64,000 bases of DNA from Epiperipatus broadwayi (taxonomy: Eukaryota > Onychophora > Udeonychophora > Euonychophora > Peripatidae). Positions 32,968-45,834 of the stretch are shown here, piece by piece (the first letter of the stretch is position 1; every line of letters starts with the position of its first letter). A program made the translations under genes and the position numbers. The notes beneath the pieces are model-generated. The model worked only from the letters and a program-made list of their open reading frames with translations, was not told the origin of the DNA and made no database searches. The stretch is taken from NCBI GenBank assembly GCA_028023455.1, contig JAQFVV010000185.1, positions 186,001 to 250,000 on the forward strand. Reading direction: 5' to 3'.

Positions 32968-33230
32968 TACCTATATAAGTAGGCTATACAAGATACCCAT
33001 TGTTACCTGTCTTGTGTGCTACTGTTGAGCTACTGCCGGCTCTTGAAGAAGAGAAATGCTGCTGTGACCTCAACTGTGTCATTTGTAAGTTCATAAGTCT
33101 ATGAGCAATGGTAGAGGAATTAAGTCTATGAGCAATGGTAGAGGAATTAGGGTTAGGCCAGAGCTGTGGCTTCCACCACCGTAAACCTGGTCAGCCTTAG
33201 GATGATCTATCAGAGTTCTAGATTTTGTTG
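32968..33230 (+). promoter_or_regulatory. TATA-like start region with 27-bp duplication
   Basis: CTATATAAGTAGGC near 32,971 is followed by an island of about 200 bp of less AT-rich sequence. That island holds a G|TAAGT 5' splice-site-like string at about 33,085-33,090. A 27-bp direct repeat (TAAGTCTATGAGCAATGG core) lies at 33,094-33,120 and 33,121-33,147. This could be the promoter and leader of a solo LTR or an unrecognised element. No ORF follows. Confidence 0.25.
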
Positions 33231-34905
33231 CGAATGCATTGCTTTATTTTCTAAGGCAGAGTCACTAACTACTCATTTTTAATAACCTTGAGAAAGACTA
33301 AATCATTAATTAAATTATCATTTACAATTAATATTACTAAAAATAACTATTAGGTCATATAATAATATTTGTAAATTCAACATAGTAATGGTTTATAAAT
33401 ATTAATGCTTAAATCATTATCTTTAGTTGATAAAAGATCTATTTGGATATTAACAACTTAATTTAATAATATTTGATATATTCACAATATTTATTTGGTC
33501 ATTCCTAAAGTTATTAAAAATAGTTTTGTATTGGGAAATAAATAATACCAAAATTATGTTATTTGAAATACAAATAATTTCATTCTTAGAAGTTATTGAT
33601 ATTTGAATTTGTTATATATATATATATATATATTGGCTAAAATAAAAGATCTTTTATTGATTAAAAATAATGATTTGAACATTAGATTAGCATTTGCAAG
33701 ATATTTCATACTACTCTTATGGAAGATTTCATTATAAGATCTAGTAATTATTGTCAATTATATTATATTGTAAGTACTGATAATATTTTGGATATATCAT
33801 AAGAAATTTAAATAATAGTTCTCAGTAAATTTGTTAACAAGTATTTGTAGAAAAATATTATAGTTTTAGTATTTTGTAACAATAAATGTTTCGAATGTGT
33901 CAATAAATATGGTGACTTCAATCGTATAGAAAATGATGACATATGAAGAAAAGGACACCACACTAATCCTGACATTAGAATAATAATGTGTATATATATA
34001 TATTGAAAAATTATTACTATTTTTTAGAAGAAAACATTATAAGAATATAAGTGTGACATTTTTTGAATTTTTATTATTTAATAAAAGAAAAACTTGTCAG
34101 CAGTAGAAGTATGTAATAAATTTAAAATAATTGAAATCCTAATGTTTCAAGGCAAGACAGATTTTAAATAAAAATATATTAATAAAATTTAGTCGCTTAA
34201 TGAGGAAATTTCTATGCGGCAGCTGCGATTTTTACTGTTTTCAAAATTTGATAATTTTTTGTTGATTTATATTAATCTAAGATTATTAGCAATAATTGAT
34301 AAAAGTGAATATCTTACTTTATAATTCATTTAATATTTAGCGATTAGACATTATTTCTCAATCTGTAAGACATTAATTAGCATTATATTAATAAATAAAA
34401 TTTAATGAAAAAGATTATTAATGGCAATGGAAATTTAATCAAAGTAATGAGTCAATCTAAAAATTTTTATTACTAATAAAATCAGAAAAAAGCGCGCGAT
34501 AATGTTTTTATTTTTATAACCGTTAAAAATTGTCTGCAATATATATTACAAAATCTATTGCTTAATTAAAGATTAAAAAAAAGTTAATTAAATATTTATA
34601 GTATTAAAATTAAAGTAAGGCGTAAAACAAAATACTTATTTAATGATTTCATTATTTTATTTTATAATGTGCATGTAATTTGCATTTAAATGATTAAAAT
34701 TTTTTCAGCTGTTAGACAGTAAAAGTTTGAATGGTTTTTTACCATTGTTTTATTCTCTAACTAAGAATATCTACATATTCATTTATTGGATAATTAGTTG
34801 CAGTTGGTTATGATTAGCTATTTTAAAAACTTAATGCAAATTCGAGCATAAATTATAGATTGGGCAAATGAAATATTTTATAACTAAACCAGAAGACATT
34901 TTCAA
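33231..34905. other. AT-rich stretch without supported features
   Basis: Homopolymer and short (TA)n runs (for example 33,611-33,632). No gene or clear repeat seen. Confidence 0.5.
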
Positions 34906-34909
34906 TATC

Positions 34910-36190
34910 AGCACCATAATTTTCAGATATTATCAATCCATTGCAGAATGAAAGCATTTCCAAATTTAATCCAACTTTCCTAATCACACCATCAAACCTC
35001 AGATTCATGCATCCATTTTACATGTGGTGAGATCTTTCCTAACAATATATCCAGCTCAGCTTCATTTCATTTTTTAATTCTTTTAATAATATCAATAATA
35101 TCTATTTTTTTATTTGTATATTTACTGTTTATTTTCTGTTATAACTAGCATAATATCTCTAATATTTTGTCAAGTTGTTTGAAGTCTTTGAATTGCATTT
35201 GAGTTTAGTGTATAATTCTCAGATTAATAAGTAAGAAATGATAAACATACCAATTAAAAAGCTTTATTTTACATACATAGGTATCATTTTCTTTTATTAC
35301 TAAGTAATTTCTACCAAAAACACTATATCCAAATTTAATTCTATGATTAATTTCATCTATTATATTTCCATCTATATTAATACTCTAAGACATTTGTAAT
35401 TGCCAATTTCTTTTAATTTAGGATTATCATTCTTCATTTTCTTTTTCTGAAAAAATTCATTAACCATTATTTTAATCTTTAGTGTTTGTTTTTAGTCTTT
35501 TTTACTTTCATCTGATAAATCTTGCAATATTTTTTAAAAGTCTAAGGCCTCATTTACAAAAACAACCACATTATTTGCAAAAGTCAAGCTGATTTAAAAA
35601 AAAATCTATATATTTTTATTCAGTTAGCTTTTAATTGTAGCCACAAATTATTTTTTTATAAATCTGTTATAAACATTTTAGAAATATGGATCCCCTGCAT
35701 AAATCCTTATCTATGTTAATCTTCTTAATATTATAATGTAATATATTCATTCTGTTACATTTTGATAAATATTTTTATTGAGTCCATATATTGATGATTA
35801 AAAGCTTTAGACATTGTGAAAATACTTTGAGTCAAAACATAATTGCAACTCATATGATTGGTTCTTTCTGTGACACTTATCTTAGATCTTTGATATGATA
35901 AAACTACTGTAAAATTCAGCTTGTTTTTTGATTGTGATGAAACTAAATTTCATTGCAGATGACTTATAATTTGGTAATGATCTTGTATTGAACTGATAGG
36001 TCTGCAATTTCTAATGTTTAATTTTTTACTTTCTTTTATATCAATATTTCATTATTTTTCCACCTGGTACATGTTTATCATTTAAACATTGCATATATAG
36101 TTTTGCCAAAATTTCTCTGTTTTTTCAGATGTCTTTTATATTATTAATTAGATGAAGATAAAATTAGCATTAAAAAAATTTCAGTAATTT
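34910..36190 (-). pseudogene. RTE-type LINE, reverse transcriptase to 3' end, decayed
   Basis: Read from 36,190 downwards. A segment with NVPG-like HxPGxWK character is followed by LNIRNCRPISSIQDHYQ, the RT block usually IKNYRPISLLSxxYK, then a run corresponding to NQPxEQAGFRxGFST. A decayed QGD-ISxKLF block lies at about 35,690 and LTFANNVVVFVNEAL at about 35,545-35,590. That last block is the FADD catalytic box changed to FANN. The 3' end (about 34,920-35,050) matches the LINE tail at 26.5 kb, including ATTATCAATCCA-TGCAG. Stops occur throughout. Roughly 1.3 kb of the element is present and its 5' endonuclease is missing. Confidence 0.75.
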
Positions 36191-36194
36191 AAAT

Positions 36195-38537
36195 TTTTTA
36201 CTGATTAAATATATCATAATTATATTTTTTTCTGTTTCCTTACACTATTATTAACATATATTTAGATTAACTCAGATCTTGTCATTGTAAATCTCTCATA
36301 TATTTAGTTATTTTCCAATACTACTTAAGACACTTATGCAACAATATTTTTATCTTTCATTAGACATGAACTAATTCTGATTTTAATTATTTTTACTAAC
36401 TTTTTGTTTTTCTCTCTACTTTTGTTTTGTTTTCCAAAATTAAATAGTCACATATATGCTAATGATAAAAAATTAGTTTTAATTAATAAAAGGGTGAACA
36501 CTTTTTTAAGCAGTTGAAACCAGATGTAATAAAAATATTATTTAAATAAATGAGTGTAGTTTTATTTGGGTAGATACTTAAAAAATTAAAAAAAAGGATA
36601 AGGAGCTTGAAGATTTATGATGTATGGATTTGCATAAAGGTAAAAATCTATTGAAGAAATAAAAATAAATAAAAGTGTAAAACAAGTAGAAGAATAATTA
36701 AAAATATTCTGGAATTGACACTGTAAAATAATTGATAGTGATTTTATAAAATGCTTGAAAATATTGAAATTAATGAAAGACCTTAAAAATAGCCTGGTGA
36801 TGATGGATGTGACTTACACTTCACTTGTTAGCTATTAATAATGATTATAGCCACAAAACAACATATGTAAATAATATATATCCTCTCCTTAGTGTAATCC
36901 TAAATAAGTACTTTAATGTCAACAATGGTTAAACTACAGATTCATTAACATCAGAGCTTAAAACACTTGTTACTCTAGCATTATAAAAAGTACTTATTTT
37001 AAATTTTAATCTGTGGACAGTTTTAAGTGCAGTATCACCATTTATTTCTAATTAAACAATACTGAAAGTCTAATATTATTGCATTAATTATTAAATTAAA
37101 TACAATAAAAATTTTAAAATGGAGTTTATAATGATTCTATTTTACATTAATACATTTTAATGTAATTTATGATTGTGCGAATTTATTTTTAATGCATTGC
37201 ACCATAATCATGTCTTTTAGTTTCTGTAAGAATTATTAATAAAACACAAGGACAAAATTGGAAAAAATAACTAATTGTTAATGCTATTTAGTACGATAAC
37301 TCTGAATGTTTGGCTGTATATTATGAAAAATCTTGAGTTATTATTACCATAACTGTTTGAAATATATCATATATTAGTTGTTTGTATATAAAATTGTGGC
37401 TTCTCAGGTATTATATTGAATGAGTGTTTTAGGATCTAGTTTAACTGATTAATTATAGTTTAAATGGATAAATTTGCTCTCTAAGCTATAGGATTGTTTC
37501 TTTTAGGTTATTAAAAAAGAAATGTTAAAATATCTATTTAACATTCATATAGAAAGATTGGTATATGTATTTCCACTTATAAATAGTCTTGCAGTTATGG
37601 TCTTGAAAGTTTTTCTAAATTATTGTATATGTAATAGAGCTTAAATAATGCCATTTATTTAATATGTATTAGAAACCAAGATTACCTTCTAAGGTCATTT
37701 TTTAACAAATTAACCAACTTTTGCATAATATATCTTCATCCAACTAAGATTTCCAGATATCCTAATTTTTCAGGATTGTCTTAATTTGGGTCTCAAATCC
37801 CTGTGTTCTGATAAAAGTTTCAGACTTTTAAATCTCTTGATTTATAAAAAAATAGTTAAAATATTCTGATAATTGTGCCTTTTTATTTATTTTCTTACTA
37901 ATAATTAATTATTAAACTGTATCTAACTATTATTGCATTTAATATTATATTAATAAAAGTTTAATTCATTCAGTATGATAGCTAGAAGTTTACTATTTTT
38001 TTAAGTTGCTACTCATTGTGTTGTCACACTGGGGAAGCCAGGAAGATGGGACACTTGTGATATTTGTACAAGTTTTTATTTTGTATTTTATATTTATTTG
38101 TTAGTTTAAAACTGAAGTTTATAATAAAAATGTATTGATGATATCATATTATTATTGAACATAGTAATTTTGAATCTTTGGTTAACTAAGTTGTTATTCA
38201 TTTTACATAGTATAATTTCTAAAAAGGAAAGGGTAACACATATGATTAACAACTCTACAGGATTTCTATTCTGGCTGAAAATATCTTTAAAATTGTCTGT
38301 TTAAATTAATGTTTTAAAATTTTTTTTTGGATTGTCCTCTAGGTTAAGCTAGGAACAGTGATCAACCTGACCCCCTCTTGTTTTTGCTATGATATTCATA
38401 AATTTTACAACTCTAATCCACCTGTTTTTAGTATACAAAATTAGAATGAATCGAAATATGTGTGTTTCTTAAATTTTTATAAGCATGGAAAGTTTAGACT
38501 ATGTTTTTGTACATTTCAATAAACTCACCAGAGATAT
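36195..38537. other. AT-rich stretch without supported features
   Basis: No ORF of note, no tandem array and no recognised element. It probably consists of old, saturated repeats. Confidence 0.5.
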
Positions 38538-38875
38538 TTAAGCCTTAAATCTATTTAGCTGTAGGCAGTCTTCACAAGATATAAACTTGGAGTATTTATT
38601 TTAATACTTCAAATATCACATGATCATCATTTTTTTGCTTACATTTATGCATCCATTGATTACTCTGACTTGCACTGAGTGGCACTACTGTATGGAGAGT
38701 TTTCCCTTAAGCCTTAAATTTATTTAGCTGTAGGCAGTCTTCACAAGATATAAACTTGGAGGATTTATTTTAATACTTCAAATATCACATGATCATCATT
38801 TTTTTGCTTACATTTATGCATCAATTGATTACTCTGACTTGCACTGAGTGGCACTACTGTATGGAGAGTTTTCCC
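38538..38875. repeat. 169-bp tandem duplication
   Basis: Units 38,538-38,706 and 38,707-38,875 are nearly identical, differing at only a few positions. Each ends GCACTGAGTGGCACTACTG then TATGGAGAGTTTTCCC. A rearranged relative lies at 55,903-56,010. The high identity implies a recent duplication. Confidence 0.92.
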
Positions 38876-38879
38876 TTTT

Positions 38880-39760
38880 ATAAAATTCTAATTCATAATA
38901 AATATATAATAGAATATTAACAATGCAATTTATTTAAACTGATATAATTACTAAATGCCAATGTTAACTTCTAGTATTATCTTTTTGTTAAAACAGTCAA
39001 ATATTTTATAATTCACTATTATCCAATTGTTTCAAGCAGATGAAAATAAAATGAATGGATCACTCCTGTCTGCTTTTACGACTATATAAATATGGTAAGT
39101 ATAGCTGCAACATTACTTAATTGAGATATAATTGAATGCTTGAGTTTATTCAGCCTTAAGTAACATTCACAAAAACTATTCATTTTAATATCTTTGTGAA
39201 TTTTTAATTTGCCATAAATATTTATTACAGTACTACTAATAAAAATAAGTATTAAAAATAGATGTTAGTTTCTAGCACCATCATTTTATTAAGTAGTCTC
39301 AAGCCTTAAATAACATCTCTGTTAAGTAATGTTAATATTTTTAGGCATTATTGTCTATATTTGCCATCTTTATAGAAATTTAAAAAGCAGATGGAAGCAA
39401 TTCCATTAATGATAGTTCATTTTTTAGGAGAAATTGAATGATGACATCTTGCAATATAGTTCATTTTGATTCAATAAAAAGATAGAGTTAAAAGTTAACA
39501 TTGGCTTCTAATAATTATTACATATTAAATAAATGCTGTTATTAATATTTTATTATATATTTATGACAAATTAAAAATTCACAAGAATATTAAAAAAATT
39601 ATCATGAAATTCTACATTGTGAAGACTATTTAAAACTCACAAATTCAAGCTTTAACTAATAACTCAGTTAAATAAAATTGAAGCATTGAAACATTATTGT
39701 TTGTATTTAATACATTTGTAAGAACTTTGGAAGCAAATAAAAGTGGTTCCACTTTCTTCT
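38880..39760. repeat. cluster of degenerate inverted copies
   Basis: A segment with TTAACATTGGCTTCTAATAA and GACAAATTAAAAATTCACAA lies on the plus strand at about 39,465-39,590. It recurs in reverse orientation at about 39,180-39,300 and again at about 38,880-39,010. Outer flanks of the 39.2/39.5 pair also align weakly out to about 39,760. An old inverted-repeat element or a repeated insertion is likely. Confidence 0.55.
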
Positions 39761-39892
39761 GAGTTGAATAATGATGGATTGTGAGATAGTTGACTTATTT
39801 TACAAAATAATGTTACTAAAAGTATTTATACACACTTTCTTTCTATACATGCATATATACATATATTGTGCAGTAAATTATTTTCTAAAACT

Positions 39893-41575
39893 TATAAAAA
39901 TGTGAAGCAGACAATATTGTCTCATGAATAGCAATATTTCCTTGTTTGATGAGCCAAATGAAAAAGAAAAAACTAATAAAGACTGCCAAAATGTAAACTA
40001 AAATAAGTGCTATTGATTGAATGGCTTGTGTATTTGAGTAATCATAAATGTAAGAGTAAATATATTTGATTATGGCTAGCTAGCTGGAAAATGCATCATA
40101 GATTTGGGCAGCCACATATAATAAATGAAATTGTGAACCAAGTGGTTTTCTCCAATTATGAACTAAATATTTAGGCACTCTAAAATATATTACATGAATA
40201 TTTTACTTAGTCAACTAAAATATATAACTAAAATAGGTAAAAAAATATTGATTTACAAATGGCTCTATGGTAGTTTAAATTTATATTTATAATAAACTCA
40301 TGAATTTTGCAAGATGCCAATGGTCCAAATAATGAGTATCATGTCTGTCAAAAAATACAATTCAATAAATGATGACTTACTTGTTGATAAAGTATAGATG
40401 ATGTACAATATATTATTTTAATTGTAAAATAAATTTGGTAATAAAATATTTTATAATGGTTGATTCACTAGGCAATTCAAAGGCATTAACTCATTGAAGT
40501 GGATAAAATAAAGATTATAATTGTAATTTACCAATTGCAATCTAATATCCTATCATATATTTTATAATTTATCTCTGCCTTTCTTTTTATGATTGCAATT
40601 GATAGATGTGATATACATTTAAATCATAAAGCATAGTTGTAAAAAAGTTAAATATATACTTTTTAAACAAAGTAATAAATTTTTTTAATATTAATACTTT
40701 TTTTTAAAAAAGTATAATTCTCATATTGCTAAACTGATAACAAATGCCAAGTAAGTTATATTAATGAAAATAATAATAATAAAAAAACTTTAATAAATGT
40801 TTCTCATTAAAATTATCATTACACCTATTTTAACCATTTTTTAAAAATGAAACTTATCTGATAGTATGACTGTAAAAAAAGTTTGATTAGTGTCCATCAC
40901 CACAGATTTGCATATATATGACTTCAGCTGATATTTCATTATTTGATGATGTTTCCTTTAGTACCTTATTTGCTAGCAAAAACATAAACATATAGATCCG
41001 TAAGCAGTTAAATCATTAGATGATGTCCAATTATTATTTCTATTGATATTATAATCCTAAGTGAATTGAATTATTTTAGCTCTATGGTAGTCAGAATAGT
41101 TTTTGTGTAATCCATTTTATTTTAATCATAAACATACCCAAAATAAAGGGGATTCATGTGCACTCTCTTTAAGTTGTCTTATTCAGTGCATATTTTTTTG
41201 CTATATGTTCCAAATATGTTTATAATTTAAGGTAAATTAAAACAAAATTTTAAGCAAAACAAAGTATGTGTATTCTTGCTAAAATTATTTCTGTAGCTAT
41301 GGCAATACAAACCACAGTCTTTGTCTTTTTTTAAACTTGAGATCATGTGACACTTTTCTAATTCTAATAAGACATTGATATCATTCACACAATAATAATT
41401 TAAACAAAAATATTTCATTTTAAAATTTAATAAGTAAGTGGTTAATTTATTTCAGATTAATTGAAAACAATAAATATTTTTTTATTAAACAGATGATCTT
41501 TAATTGTTTTCTTTATTTAGTTATTTATACACCTCAAGGGAACTATAGATGGCAACATGTGTACATCACATATTC
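39893..41575. repeat. direct repeat copy A (about 1.7 kb), possible LTR
   Basis: Aligns end to end with 44,023-45,834. Shared landmarks are the left end ATTGTCTCATGAATAGCAAT, GACTGCCAAAATGTAAA, CTAAATATTTAGGCACT, CTAATATCCTATCATATATT, GATTGCAATTGATAGAT and the right end ATAGATGGCA...TACATCAC. Divergence by eye is considerable, with many indels. Copy A holds the uninterrupted site (about 41,306-41,325) where copy B has a SINE. The short ORFs inside are not supported. Confidence 0.85.
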
Positions 41576-42385
41576 CATCTTTAATTAAAAAAAACAATTC
41601 AAAGCAATTATAAAGATCATCATGACAAGTGAAAATTCGATGGATAACTCAAATTAAAACTAAACTACCACAACAATTAAGTTAATGATTATATACAATT
41701 ATGTATCTTGTATTTTGTTCTGTCAGATTACAAATAACAAAATAAATATTCTACAACCAATATATTCATTAGCTCTCTTACATTTCATCTTAACTGACTA
41801 TTTGAAACATAAATCTATAGTATTATATAGGATGCATAAATTTTGATCAATAAAATCAATCCTTTTATTTCTGATAAATTTTGATACTTTAGACCAGATA
41901 AAACCATGAATATAGTCATCATAAATTGGATATTTTCTATTATATCCATAATGATTGATTCATTTGGTCGAGGCCTTGCAATAAACTATATTTTCCAAAT
42001 CACTAACCTCACAAGTCCAACACACATTATTGTCTTACACTATGATTGAGGCAAGTCCTTATATCCCCAGTCAATATACATACATTCCAACTGATGATAA
42101 AACCATTTAGACTTTAAAAGTTTTACATCTAATGGCAAAATGTTATATCTATCACCACTATTTGAACTTATGATGGAACTTCCTTTGAAACCTAGTCATT
42201 TACTTTGGATTGCACCAATCTAAACTAATATCACAATACAAATGACCTTACTCTACCTGAGTTTCCAAACTTTGGATTTCTTGTTCCTGTGTATTCTGGT
42301 TTCTAGGACTGTATTCTGGCATTGCAATCTATACTTTTCTGTCTGAGTTTCTATCTCTTGAGTTTAATTTTGCTCTTTCTCTATA

Positions 42386-42917
42386 CTATTTTCTAGCTTG
42401 TTGATTTTTGTTTACATTTGATATTGAGTCATTTCTATTATACTCTAGTTTATTAAACTTAACCTTCAATCTACATATTTGCTCTTGTTCAATTTTTATT
42501 TCATAAACTAACTCTGTATGCACATGCTTGATTTCTTGTTTCAACCTATTCTCTAATTCATATTGACCATCTTCTATTTTCATTATCAGAATTTTCTGAC
42601 TTTCCTTCATTTCTAGTTTAAGCTCTTCTTGATTTTATTTCATTTTCATTTGATTCTTATCACATTTTTTGATTTTCATCAATCTTACTCATTAGATCCT
42701 TTGATAATTTTTCTTGACTTTTATTGAGTTTATTCATAAAATCACTTGACAAATTTACTTGGCTTTGTTCATATTTTTGTTGGCTTTGTTTCATTTCTAC
42801 CATTAAACTCTGCAACATTGCCATTAGATATTCATTTTGATCAATTTTTGATGTGAAAGAGATTTTAGTAGCTTCTTTTCCCTGTCCTAACATATCTAAC
42901 TCTTTTTCATTTTCCAT
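42386..42917 (-). pseudogene. gag-like coiled-coil fragments, minus strand
   Basis: Two adjacent minus-strand frames, 85 codons (42,660-42,917) and 74 codons (42,386-42,610), in different phases. The first starts MENEKELDML and contains repeated Gln/Ser/Lys-rich heptads such as EMKQSQQKYEQSQ and NKLNKSQEKLSKDL. The second continues with Lys/Glu/Gln-rich helix. Such N-terminal coiled coils are frequent in invertebrate Gypsy Gag proteins, but no capsid or zinc-knuckle motif is seen. They lie between two long direct repeats, which would be this element's LTRs if it is a retrotransposon. The 41.58-42.39 kb and 42.92-44.02 kb flanks show no pol motifs. Confidence 0.4.
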
Positions 42918-43569
42918 AATTTATATCAGGTTTGCTTTTATGACTTTATTTTAAAAAACAAAGAACATGATACTTCTCCTCTGCGATTTGATATCACAGA
43001 GCAAATGAAATGAACTTGTTTTATCTATTATGATTTACACATTAAACTCTACAAGTCAATTAAGTCCCTACTCACACACATTTCAACTCATGTAATATAC
43101 TGTTTTAAAATAATATATCGCAATATCATCTCTCAATAGTGATTAATTTACTTAGCCACAATATCATCTTAAACTAATATGTATAAATTTATTCATTTAT
43201 TTATTTTTTAAAATTCAACATATATTGTGTACAACATAGTGTAAATTTTATGAGTATGCTCAAAAGACTTGGTGTGATGTGCTTTCCAACAAATCTGAAC
43301 AGTGAGAACCAATGTTTCTGTCTAGTTTGCAAGATAACTAAGGTACAAAAGTAAGCTAGCTTCAAATACTATTCATTATTTATCTTAAAGTTGCTACATG
43401 AGGAGAATTTAGTATTTATTAGTAATGAGCCCACATTTCTTTAGCATTCTACTAACATATAGCACATATCTAGTGCTTTTAAAGCCATAAATGTAAACAC
43501 TTAATTTTATTATTATATGACAAGTCCAGGTATCACTATCTGGTACTTTGACTTTACAGGCCCTTTTCT

Positions 43570-43695
<126 letters not shown>

Positions 43696-44022
43696 AAGCA
43701 TTTTCATTTTATAACATTGCTATTTTTTCAATTCATGTATTCTTACACCTCTATTTCTCAGAAAACAATTTGACAACCTACTCTAAATTCAAACCTTTAA
43801 CAAAACACAATTACAAATTTAAAAATTATTACTCTGTTTAGCTAACACTAATATACACAAAAATAACTAATATCAATTGTGACCATTAATCAAATATTTT
43901 AATTCTATCTACCTATTATTTATACAACTTTAAACCTCTAATGGGTCATGGATAAATACTCAAGCCTTTGTTGGGTAGTCAAAATATGAAGGAATCCATT
44001 CTTTAAACCTATAAACAAAGCT

Positions 44023-45834
44023 AAGAAGGCAACATTGTCTCATGAATAGCAATATTTCTTTGTTGGATGATCCAAATGTAAAAGGAAAACTAATAAAGAC
44101 TGCCAAAATGTAAATTAAAATAAGTGCTGTTCACTTAATAGAATGTAATAGAAAATATTATAATTGAATATGACTAGCAGATTTGAGCAGCCATATATAA
44201 TAAATAAAATCATAATAATCAAAAAACCAAGTCATATTGAGAACCAAGTAGTTTTCTCCACTTATACGCTAAATATTTAGGCACTGTAAAATATATTCTA
44301 TGAATGATATACTTAGGCAACTAAAATATATAACTAAAATAGATAAATAAATATGTTGATCGACTCATGAATTTTGTAAGATGCTAATCGTCCATATAAT
44401 AAGAATCTTGCCTGGCAAAGAATATGCAATTCAAGAAATAATGATTTATTCCATGATAAATTATATTATTGGATGTACAAAAAATTATTTTAATTGTAAA
44501 ATAAATTTGGTAAGTAAATAATTTTATGATGACTGATGCAATAGGCAAATCAAAGGGCTTAGGTTAATAATATTAATATAAATTTATTAAAATAAGCATT
44601 AATTCATTGAAGTAGATAAAATAAAGATTATAATTATAATTTATCACCTGAAATCTAATATCCTATCATATATTTTATAATTCACCCCCCCCCTCCATTC
44701 TTTTTTCTTTTTGTGATTGCAATTGATAGATATAATATACATTTAAATTATAAGGAATGCAGTTATAAAAGGGTTAAATATAAACTCTTTAAACAAAATA
44801 ATAAAAAAAATTAATATTGTTACTTTTTTTAAAAAAAAGTTTCCCATATCATTTAAATGATAACAAATGTCAAATAAGTTATACTAATGGAAATTATTGT
44901 TATTAATAAAAAAAACATTAATAAATGTTTACCGTTTAAATTATTATTATAATTTTTTAATCATTTCTTTTTTTTAAAAAATGTAACTTATCTAATGATG
45001 TTATTTTTAAAAATAGGTTTTATTAGCATCTGTTACCACATTTTCACATGTATATGACTTCAGTTGGTATTCCATTATTTGATGATGTTTCCTTTGGTAT
45101 CTTTTTAGCTAGCAAAAACACAAACATTGTGATCCATAAGCAATTTGAAACAATTACTATTCTAATTGATATTATAATCCAAGGTGAATTCAATTATGTT
45201 AATTTTATGGCAATCATCATAGAGCTTGTGATATCCATTTTGTCTTAATCATAAAGATACCAAAATGAAGGGGAGCTCATGCTTGCTCCCTCTAAGTTGT
45301 CTATTCACAATGCATATTTCTTTACTATATGTTCCAAATATATTTATAAAAATAAGGCTAAATAAACACAATTTCGTAAGCAAAAGAAAACATGTCTTCT
45401 TGCTAAAATTGTTTTCCTATCTATGTCAACACAAAACAGTCTTTTTGTCTTGCATTGGTGGTCGTGAGGTCAGCGCGACTGCCTTGCACTTGCAGACAGT
45501 TGCCCGGGTTGCGGGTTCGCGTCCCGGCCGATGCTATGACACTTAAAAAAACAAAAAACAAAACAGTCTTTTTGTTTTTTTAAATACTGGCTTGAGATCA
45601 TGTGACTTTCTTGTAATTCTAATAAGGCATTGTTATTATTTGCATAATAATAATTTAAACAAAATTATTTCATTTTTAAAATTTAAAAAAACAAATGGCT
45701 CATTTATTTTATATTCATTCAATACAATAAATATTTTTTTTAAATTAAACATATGACTTTTAATTGTTTTCTTTATTTAGTTGTTTATATACTAGAAGAA
45801 AATTATAGATGGCAGCAAATATACATCACGATAT
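44023..45834. repeat. direct repeat copy B (about 1.8 kb), possible LTR
   Basis: Partner of 39,893-41,575. It is longer because of a SINE insertion (45,449-45,557) plus small indels, including a C-run near 44,685-44,694. If the enclosed minus-strand gag-like frames belong to the same element, this would be its 5' LTR, beginning on the minus strand TGATGTA near 45,830. Confidence 0.85.
45449..45557 (+). mobile_element. tRNA-derived SINE, 109 bp, perfect 18-bp TSD
   Basis: ACAAAACAGTCTTTTTGT flanks the element on both sides (45,431-45,448 and 45,558-45,575). The body folds like a tRNA. GCATTGG at 45,452 pairs with CCGATGC ending about 45,534, an A-box region lies near 45,460-45,475, and GGGTTCGCGTCCC near 45,512-45,524 is the B box and T-arm. 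After CTATGACACTT comes an A-rich tail. It is GC-rich against the background and little decayed. The paralogous site in copy A lacks it. Mobilisation would need a LINE in trans. Which one is unknown. Confidence 0.92.

Noticed and set aside
42961-43020. Primer binding site upstream of the minus-strand gag-like frames
   Set aside because: GTGATATCAAATCGCAGAGG on the minus strand recalls a TGGTATCAGAGC-type site, but it lacks TGG and does not adjoin the end of the long repeat.
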